From Deltaproteobacteria bacterium UBA6106 (GTDB taxonomy: Bacteria > Desulfobacterota > Syntrophorhabdia > Syntrophorhabdales > Syntrophorhabdaceae): a stretch of DNA of 26,896 nt. The stretch lies in the NCBI GenBank assembly GCA_002428485.1, contig DIWM01000012.1, positions 5,444 through 32,339 of the forward strand. The letters are read 5' to 3'. The notes under the pieces are model-generated. The model saw only the letters and a program-made list of their open reading frames with translations. It ran no database searches and was not told the DNA's origin. The position numbers and the translations under genes are program-made. Of this stretch, positions 21,849 to 26,896 are shown piece by piece (positions within the stretch are counted from its first letter, which is position 1; each line of letters opens with the position of its first letter).

Positions 21849-22172
21849 CTACTTATCTAAGACCTCTTCACACTTTTTACAAAAGCGCACCTTCTTCCCA
21901 TCCTCAAGGGTACGCTTACCCACCCTTACCGGTTTCGAACATTTCTCGCAGTAGAGCATAACGTTGGACAGGTGGATGGGGCTTTCCTTCTCCATGATGC
22001 CGCCTTTTGACTTCTGGCTCGGCTTCACGTGCCTCTTGACCATGTTCACCTTTTCCACGATCAGCCTGTCCTTCTTTTTAATAATTCGTAAAACCTTGCC
22101 GTTCTTGCCCTTGTCCTTACCGCTTGTGACCATCACAAGGTCATTCTTCTTAACGTGATAATGTTTTTCCAT
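21849..22172 (-). CDS. rplX: 50S ribosomal protein L24, with zinc ribbon
   Basis: L24 is one of the first proteins to bind 23S rRNA in assembly. A KOW motif lies at residues 11-30 (DLVMVTSGKDKGKNGKV). Near the C-terminus Cys75, Cys78, Cys98 and Cys101 make a zinc-ribbon. ATG 22172 has GAGGG at good spacing and is preferred to GTG 22184, which overlaps the rplN stop. Length is 107. Confidence 0.97.
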   Translation of the reverse strand: MEKHYHVKKNDLVMVTSGKDKGKNGKVLRIIKKKDRLIVEKVNMVKRHVKPSQKSKGGIMEKESPIHLSNVMLYCEKCSKPVRVGKRTLEDGKKVRFCKKCEEVLDK

Positions 22173-22180
22173 AGTATCCC

Positions 22181-22549
22181 TCACACAACCTCCGGAGCAA
22201 GAGAAACGATCTTCATGAACTTTTTCGCCCGGAGCTCCCTGGCTACGGGCCCGAAGATCCTTGTTCCCACGGGTTCATTATACTGGTTGATAATAACCGC
22301 GGAGTTATCATCAAACTTTACATAGGACCCGTCTGTTCTCCTGATCTCTTTCTTTGTCCTCACGATGACCGCCTTCACCACTTCGCCTTTTTTAACCTTC
22401 GAATTGGGGATCACCTCTTTTACTGACGCTACAATAATATCCCCCACCGTACCGTATCTCTTCCTTGACCCGCCAAGAACCTTTATGCAACCGAGCTTTT
22501 TAGCGCCGGAGTTGTCTGCTACTTCAAGTTTAGATCTCGCCTGTATCAT
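22181..22549 (-). CDS. rplN: 50S ribosomal protein L14
   Basis: L14 forms an intersubunit bridge with 16S rRNA helix 14 and binds the silencing factor RsfS. The beta-barrel is complete (MIQARSKLEVADNSGAKKLG at the start, GTRIFGPVARELR near the end). ATG 22549 is chosen: GAGGTGG lies six bases before it, whereas the in-frame TTG at 22555 abuts that site. Length 122 is the family norm. It overlaps the end of rpsQ by 20 nt. Confidence 0.97.
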   Translation of the reverse strand: MIQARSKLEVADNSGAKKLGCIKVLGGSRKRYGTVGDIIVASVKEVIPNSKVKKGEVVKAVIVRTKKEIRRTDGSYVKFDDNSAVIINQYNEPVGTRIFGPVARELRAKKFMKIVSLAPEVV

Positions 22550-22841
22550 CTCCAACCACCTCTTTCTGGACTAAGAAAGGTTCTTCTTTCTTTAAGATCT
22601 CTTTTAAAAGCCATCGCTTATCTTTGCTGATCGGTCTCGCCTCAATGATCGACACCATATCGCCAAGCTTGCACACATTCTTCTCGTCGTGTACTTTATA
22701 GCGCTTCTTTCTCTTCAGGTACTTATGGTACTTTGGGTGCTGGAAAACCTTCTCTACTTCAACGACAATGGTCTTATCCATCCTGTCCTTTACAACAATA
22801 CCGGTTATCTTTTTCTTGTTTACGTCACGTTTCGCTTCCAT
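22530..22841 (-). CDS. rpsQ: 30S ribosomal protein S17
   Basis: S17 is an OB-fold primary binder of 16S rRNA in the body. KKITGIVVKDRMDKTIVVEV and KYKVHDE-like residues (RYKVHDEKNVCKLGD) are conserved. At 103 residues it is longer than the roughly 84 of E. coli: the last 17 or so (KEEPFLVQKEVVGDDTGEI) are an unconserved acidic tail, part of which is read through the rplN start region. The ATG follows GAGG. Confidence 0.96.
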   Translation of the reverse strand: MEAKRDVNKKKITGIVVKDRMDKTIVVEVEKVFQHPKYHKYLKRKKRYKVHDEKNVCKLGDMVSIIEARPISKDKRWLLKEILKKEEPFLVQKEVVGDDTGEI

Positions 22842-22894
22842 GCCAACCTCGAATTATAGATTTCGGCCGCTTCCTGCCGGCTCGAAGCCTTTTA

Positions 22895-23089
22895 TTATGC
22901 CTTTGGCGTCTTTTCCCGTAAAACCGTTTCTATTCTCGCCACATCCCTTTTCAAAAGCTTCAGCCGCGCGGTATTGTCCAGTTGCCCCGTTGAATGTTGA
23001 AACCGCAGATTGAACAGTTCTTCCTTGGCGTCTTTCTTCTTCTTTAAAAGCTCTTCCTTGGTCAACTCTCTTAACTCCCTGCCTTTCAT
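22895..23089 (-). CDS. rpmC: 50S ribosomal protein L29
   Basis: L29 is a small two-helix protein at the exit tunnel, where trigger factor and SRP dock. The 64 residues have the usual pattern (LRELTKEEL, EELFNLRFQHSTGQL, RDVARIETVL). The start overlaps the rplP stop as ATGA. Confidence 0.97.
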   Translation of the reverse strand: MKGRELRELTKEELLKKKKDAKEELFNLRFQHSTGQLDNTARLKLLKRDVARIETVLREKTPKA

Positions 23090-23502
23090 TGTTCCTCACT
23101 TCTTGCCACAAACTTTGTCGCAATGGGAAGTTTGAATGAAGCTATTCTCAAAGCCTCTTTTGCCTTATCCTCGGGGACGCCCTTGATCTCATAAAGGATC
23201 CTCCCGGGTATTATCGGCGCTACCCAGCCTTCACTGGGGCCTTTTCCCTTGCCCATTCTCGTTTCAGCCGGTTTTTTTGTGATCGGCTTGTCAGGAAAGA
23301 CCCTGATCCAGACCTTTCCCGTCCTTTTTACATACCGTGTAAGCGCTATCCTTGCCGCCTCGATCTGCCGCGATGTTATCCAGCCGGCCTCCTGCGCCTG
23401 CAGGCCGTAGTCTCCAAAGGTGACCTTGTTTCCTCTCGCGGCAACGCCTTTCATTCTGCCTTTCTGCTGTTTTCTGTATTTAACCCTTTTTGGCGCAAGC
23501 AT
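23086..23502 (-). CDS. rplP: 50S ribosomal protein L16
   Basis: L16 lies near the peptidyl-transferase centre and A-site tRNA and is needed late in assembly. The protein begins MLAPKRVKYRKQQKGRMKG and has ARGNKVTFGDYGLQA, then RVFPDKPITKKPAETRMGKG. Length 138 is normal. Its ATG overlaps the rpsC stop by one base. Confidence 0.98.
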   Translation of the reverse strand: MLAPKRVKYRKQQKGRMKGVAARGNKVTFGDYGLQAQEAGWITSRQIEAARIALTRYVKRTGKVWIRVFPDKPITKKPAETRMGKGKGPSEGWVAPIIPGRILYEIKGVPEDKAKEALRIASFKLPIATKFVARSEEQ

Positions 23503-24146
23503 TATCTTGCCTCCTGAAATATTTCTCCCTTAAAGATCCAGACCTTTATCCCGATAACGCCGTATTTTGTGCTTGCAACGGCGATACCGTAATCTATATC
23601 CGCTCTTATGGTCTGCAACGGCACCCTTCCCTCCCGGTACCATTCCGTACGCGACATTTCGGCTCCGCCCAGCCTTCCGGCGCACATTGCCTTGATCCCC
23701 TTGGCGCCGAACTTGAGCGCCTGCGTAACGTTCTTTTTCATTGCCCTTCTGAAAGAAACGCGGCGCTCTATCTGCAGGGCAATATTTTCTGCTACAAGCT
23801 GCGCGTCGACCTCGGGCCTTTTGACCTCCGTGATATTTAAGATCACCTCTTTGTCGGTAATCTTCTGGAGTTCCTTTTTCAGGTTTTCGACCTCGGCCCC
23901 TTTTCTCCCGATAACAAGTCCGGGACGTGACGTATAGATATTTATCTTTGCCCTCTTGTCCTTGTTGGCAGCCCTCTCTATCTCGATCTTTGAGATTCCT
24001 GCCTGGTAGAGCTTTTTCTTCAGATAGTTCTTTATCGTTATGTCTTCGTGCAGGAACTTCGCATAGTTTTTCGACGCAAACCATTTGGAATCCCACGTCT
24101 TGATTGTCCCGAGCCTGAAACCGAAAGGATGTGTCTTTTGACCCAT
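23502..24146 (-). CDS. rpsC: 30S ribosomal protein S3
   Basis: S3 sits at the mRNA entry and has helicase-related contacts. The N-terminal type-II KH domain carries GRKG at 80-83, and the C-terminal domain has AMKKNVTQALKFGAKGIK followed by CAGRLGGAEMSRTEWYREG. Length 214 is normal. The ATG follows GGAGG. It lies 13 nt after the rplV stop. Confidence 0.98.
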   Translation of the reverse strand: MGQKTHPFGFRLGTIKTWDSKWFASKNYAKFLHEDITIKNYLKKKLYQAGISKIEIERAANKDKRAKINIYTSRPGLVIGRKGAEVENLKKELQKITDKEVILNITEVKRPEVDAQLVAENIALQIERRVSFRRAMKKNVTQALKFGAKGIKAMCAGRLGGAEMSRTEWYREGRVPLQTIRADIDYGIAVASTKYGVIGIKVWIFKGEIFQEAR

Positions 24147-24159
24147 TTAACCTCCAAAT

Positions 24160-24492
24160 CTATGATTCGTCTAATACGAGTGTAATGTGGCTGATCCGCT
24201 TCCTGATCTTTGTTGCCCTTCCCATGGCCCTTGGCAGGAACCTTTTCAGCACCGGTCCGCCGTCAACGATAACGTTCTTAATATAAAGGTTGTCGATATC
24301 GACATATTTCTTCTGTTTCGCATTCGCTATGGCGCTGTCGAGAAGCTTCTTCAGGATAAACGACGCCTTTTGAGGCATATATGTCAGCATCCCTGCGGCC
24401 TCGTTGATATTTTTCTTTTTTATCAGATCACCCACGATCCTGACCTTTCGCGGTGATATCCTGATCATCTTTGTTTTTGCTGTGATCTCCAT
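24160..24492 (-). CDS. rplV: 50S ribosomal protein L22
   Basis: L22 lines the nascent-peptide exit tunnel; its long beta-hairpin (about residues 80-100, with the basic LKRFLPRAMGRA) narrows the tunnel and is a site of macrolide-resistance changes in other species. The start is taken at ATG 24492 (MEITAKTKMIRISPRKVR), which gives 110 residues as in the family; the frame is open further upstream, but that part overlaps rpsS and is not conserved. A purine-rich AGGAA site precedes it. Confidence 0.97.
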   Translation of the reverse strand: MEITAKTKMIRISPRKVRIVGDLIKKKNINEAAGMLTYMPQKASFILKKLLDSAIANAKQKKYVDIDNLYIKNVIVDGGPVLKRFLPRAMGRATKIRKRISHITLVLDES

Positions 24493-24496
24493 GATC

Positions 24497-24787
24497 CTAT
24501 TCCTTCCTCTTGACCACTTTTGCTTTTCTGTCGCCCGAATGGCTGTGGAACGTCCTTGTGGGCGAGAACTCACCAAACTTATGCCCCACCATCTCCTCCG
24601 TAACGAACACAGGAATAAACTTCTTGCCGTTATGAACTGCAAAGGTAAACCCTACAAAGTCAGGGATAATTGTTGACCTCCTCGACCACGTTTTTATTAC
24701 CTTTGAGCCCTTTGAGGATTTTGCATCCTCTACCTTCTTTAACAGCCTCTCTTCTAAAAAAGGCCCTTTCTTTAAAGACCTCGCCAC
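24497..24787 (-). CDS. rpsS: 30S ribosomal protein S19
   Basis: S19 lies in the head of the small subunit, beside S13, and contacts the A-site finger. MARSLKKGPFLEERLLKKVE, TWSRRSTIIPDFVG and GHKFGEFSPTRTF are the family blocks. Length 96 is normal. The start is GTG at 24787 with GGAGG at good spacing. Confidence 0.98.
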   Translation of the reverse strand: MARSLKKGPFLEERLLKKVEDAKSSKGSKVIKTWSRRSTIIPDFVGFTFAVHNGKKFIPVFVTEEMVGHKFGEFSPTRTFHSHSGDRKAKVVKRKE

Positions 24788-24796
24788 GGAAACCTC

Positions 24797-25624
24797 CTAC
24801 CCTCTGAGCTTTATAATAAACTTATTCGTTCTCTTGTTTTTCCTTGTCTTCATGCCCTTAGACAGCTGTCCCCAGGGGGAGCAGGGGTGTCTTCCACCCT
24901 TTGATCTTCCTTCGCCGCCGCCGAGGGGGTGATCAACAGGGTTCATCGCCGTTCCGCGAACGGTCGGCCTGGTGCCCTGCCACCTTGGTTTTCCTGCCTT
25001 GCCGATGGTTATATTTTCATGGTCAATGTTTCCCACCTGGCCTATGGTCGCCATACATGCAAGATTGATCAGCCTGACCCCGCCGGAAGGCAACCTGACG
25101 TGTCCGTAACCACCTTCCTTGGCCACAAGCTGCGCGTAGTTCCCTGCGCTTCGTGCGAGCTGCCCGCCTTTGCCGGGCTTCATCTCCACGTTGTGAACGA
25201 AGGTTCCAAGGGGTATGAATTTAAGGGGGAGTGAGTTGCCCTCCTTGATCTCCGTATCGGGTTTCGTGCTCGCAACGATCGTATCGCCCGCCTTGAGCCC
25301 CAGCGGTGAGATGATATACCGCTTCTCGCCGTCTGCGTAGCTGATAAGGGCAATATTCGCGGACCTGTTGGGATCATATTCTATGCCCTCAACCTTACCG
25401 GGGATCTCGAACTTATCCCTCTTGAAATCGATGATCCGGTATCTTTGCTTGTGTCCACCGCCAATGTGCCTGGTGGTGATCTTCCCTGTATGGTTTCTCC
25501 CGCCCGTTTTCTTCATTGGGACAAGCAGTGATTTCTCGGGTTCCTTCTTGGTAATCTCCTCGAAGGTAAGACCGCTCATGAATCTCCTGCCTGCAGAGGT
25601 AGGTTTATATTCTTTTACGCCCAT
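24797..25624 (-). CDS. rplB: 50S ribosomal protein L2
   Basis: L2 is the largest primary binder near the peptidyl-transferase centre and is needed for subunit association. The family histidine corresponds to His232 in MNPVDHPLGGGEGRSKGG (228-245). The start MGVKEYKPTSAGRRFMS and the KTRKNKRTNKFI end are intact. Length 275 is normal. Its ATG overlaps the rplW stop by one base. Confidence 0.98.
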   Translation of the reverse strand: MGVKEYKPTSAGRRFMSGLTFEEITKKEPEKSLLVPMKKTGGRNHTGKITTRHIGGGHKQRYRIIDFKRDKFEIPGKVEGIEYDPNRSANIALISYADGEKRYIISPLGLKAGDTIVASTKPDTEIKEGNSLPLKFIPLGTFVHNVEMKPGKGGQLARSAGNYAQLVAKEGGYGHVRLPSGGVRLINLACMATIGQVGNIDHENITIGKAGKPRWQGTRPTVRGTAMNPVDHPLGGGEGRSKGGRHPCSPWGQLSKGMKTRKNKRTNKFIIKLRG

Positions 25625-25917
25625 TATGCACCTGCACCTTCAAAAATCAAGATTTTATCTTTCGGACTCAGCTTCACGATCGCCTTTTTCCAATCAGGCC
25701 TCTTACCGGCAAATCTGCCGAGCTTCTTCTTTTTACCTTCCAGGTTGCTGACGCTTACGGAAAGCACCTTTACCTTGAAGAGCTTCTCAACCGCATGTTT
25801 GATCTCTATCTTATTGGCGTCCCGGTGAACCTCGAACACATACTGGTTCCCGTTATCCTTCAGCAATGTGCTCTTCTCGGTAATTATGGGGCGACGTATA
25901 ATATCGTACTCGTTCAT
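25624..25917 (-). CDS. rplW: 50S ribosomal protein L23
   Basis: L23 forms the main docking site at the tunnel exit for trigger factor and SRP. The 97 residues start MNEYDIIRRPIITEKSTLL and include the basic loop GKKKKLGRFAGKRPDWKKA. The start overlaps the rplD stop as ATGA, so translation is coupled. Confidence 0.98.
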   Translation of the reverse strand: MNEYDIIRRPIITEKSTLLKDNGNQYVFEVHRDANKIEIKHAVEKLFKVKVLSVSVSNLEGKKKKLGRFAGKRPDWKKAIVKLSPKDKILIFEGAGA

Positions 25918-26537
25918 GATGCCAATACCTCTTCTATTTTCCGTAATGCATCCACAGTCAGTACAAGCTGTTCATGTCTGATGATATCGTACACATTCAA
26001 TCCTTCACATTTGAGGATCTTCACGTAGGGTATGTTTCTCGCCGATTTTTCAACGATCTCGTCCCTCTTTTCAATAATGAACAGAGGTTTTGTGAGACTC
26101 AGGATCTTCACGATACCGTTGAAATTTTTCGTACTCACGTCCTGAAGCTCCAGCTTATCAAGGACCTTCATGTTCGATCCCGTATGCCGGACGGTAAGGG
26201 CTGACCTCAGGGCGCTCCTTCTCACCTTTTTCGGAACCACATAACGATAATCCTTTGGTTTAGGGCCGAATACAGAACCACCCCCCGGCATCAGCGGTGA
26301 CCTTGAGGTACCCTGTCTCGCCCTGCCGGTCCCTTTCTGCTTGAAGGGTTTTCTCCCTCCGCCTCTTACCTCTTTCCTTGTCTTCACCGATGCCGTACCG
26401 CTTCTCCTGTTCGTGAGCTGCATCTTTACCACATCGTGTATAAGGTGGGGCTTTACCTCGCAGTTGAAGACAGCATCGCTGATCTCAACTTCTCCGACCT
26501 TTGCTCCCTCAATATTCAACACGTCCACTAATGCCAT
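25914..26537 (-). CDS. rplD: 50S ribosomal protein L4
   Basis: L4 reaches into the exit tunnel with a long loop (about residues 43-95) that includes RGGGRKPFKQKGTGRARQG. In E. coli free L4 represses this operon; no such leader can be judged here. Length 207 is normal and both ends look intact. It begins 8 nt after the rpsJ stop, and the TAG stop itself forms part of its AGGAG ribosome site. rplC, which normally stands between them, is missing. Confidence 0.98.
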   Translation of the reverse strand: MALVDVLNIEGAKVGEVEISDAVFNCEVKPHLIHDVVKMQLTNRRSGTASVKTRKEVRGGGRKPFKQKGTGRARQGTSRSPLMPGGGSVFGPKPKDYRYVVPKKVRRSALRSALTVRHTGSNMKVLDKLELQDVSTKNFNGIVKILSLTKPLFIIEKRDEIVEKSARNIPYVKILKCEGLNVYDIIRHEQLVLTVDALRKIEEVLAS

Positions 26538-26545
26538 ACCTGCTC

Positions 26546-26851
26546 CTACGATTTTATCTCCACGTCCACGCCCGCAGCCAGCTCAAGCTTCATCAGGGCA
26601 TCCACTGTCTGCTGTGTAGGTTCAACGATATCTATCAGCCGCTTATGCGTTCTTATCTCAAACTGTTCCCTCGACTTCTTGTCTATATGCGGGGACCTTA
26701 ATACGCAGTATTTCTGTATCTTTGTCGGCAATGGTACCGGACCAACCACCTGCGCCCCTGTCTTCTTCGCCGCGTCAACTATCTCCTTCACCGATTGATC
26801 AAGTAATCTATGATCAAAGGCCTTCAGGCATATCCTGATTCGTTGCCTCAT
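26546..26851 (-). CDS. rpsJ: 30S ribosomal protein S10
   Basis: S10 lies in the head of the small subunit and, with NusB, takes part in transcription antitermination. RIRICLKAFDHRLLDQS, VVGPVPLPTK, EIRTHKRLIDI and the closing ELAAGVDVEIKS are conserved. Length 101 is normal. It follows tuf by 10 nt and its purine-rich GGAGG lies almost against the ATG. Confidence 0.98.
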   Translation of the reverse strand: MRQRIRICLKAFDHRLLDQSVKEIVDAAKKTGAQVVGPVPLPTKIQKYCVLRSPHIDKKSREQFEIRTHKRLIDIVEPTQQTVDALMKLELAAGVDVEIKS

Positions 26852-26861
26852 CCCTCCCCCT

Positions 26862-26896
26862 TTACTCGCTAATCTCGGTGACGACCCCTGCGCCTA
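26862..26896 (-). CDS. tuf: Elongation factor Tu, C-terminal end only
   Basis: The last ten codons before the window edge read GAGVVTEISE and a TAA stop, the typical EF-Tu C-terminus. The rest lies beyond the window. It shows that the str operon (tuf last) runs straight into the S10 operon, with only 10 nt between tuf and rpsJ. Confidence 0.88.
   Translation of the reverse strand, partial: GAGVVTEISE

Noticed and set aside
24493..24642. N-terminal extension of L22 by 50 residues
   Set aside because: The upstream part overlaps rpsS, is not conserved in the family, and ATG 24492 gives the normal length.

Overview
The window comes from the chromosome of a Gram-negative bacterium with a roughly half-GC genome. 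The surface-glycan genes (WaaG-like and WaaE/KdtX-like glycosyltransferases), the signal-peptide-bearing protein-isoaspartate methyltransferase and the gene style suggest a Desulfobacterota (former Deltaproteobacteria) relative. That placement is inference; nothing in the window fixes the taxon.

Positions 1-10449 are an accessory, cell-envelope region. A family 2 glycosyltransferase (238-1236) sits between two 66-bp inverted repeats. A WaaG-like family 4 glycosyltransferase (1468-2592, minus) is divergent from a predicted exported PCMT (2923-3642). A minus-strand cluster then runs from 10449 to 3809: family 2 glycosyltransferase, NAD-dependent sugar epimerase, PLP sugar aminotransferase, family 4 glycosyltransferase and a large polytopic spermidine-synthase-like membrane protein. 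The last three and the first two are tightly packed or overlapping. Together they look like a route that makes an amino-sugar nucleotide and transfers it to a surface glycan. A P1B-type Cu(I) ATPase (10618-12804) points the other way.

Positions 13003-26896 are one long minus-strand housekeeping operon, read from right to left: the end of tuf, then S10, L4, L23, L2, S19, L22, S3, L16, L29, S17, L14, L24, L5, S14, S8, L6, L18, S5, L30, L15, SecY, Map, IF-1, L36, S13, S11, S4, RpoA and L17, followed by tRNA-Gln(CTG) and a rho-independent terminator. Two things are missing from the usual order: rplC (L3) between rpsJ and rplD, and adk between secY and map. S4, S14, L24 and L36 all keep their four zinc ligands.

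The most unusual content is in the gaps. Almost every intergenic space of the accessory half, plus the secY-map gap, holds degenerate tandem arrays with an exact 7-nt period. The unit sequences differ (GCTGATA-like, AT-rich TCCTAAT-like, CGTGAGG, TTTTCAC, TCGTATA) but the period is the same. Some arrays form long palindromes whose arms differ by one whole heptad. Some supply the stop codon of the neighbouring gene. One 7-mer array and one 8-mer array lie inside coding sequence. This looks like a genome-wide process or element family and is the best candidate here for something poorly described.
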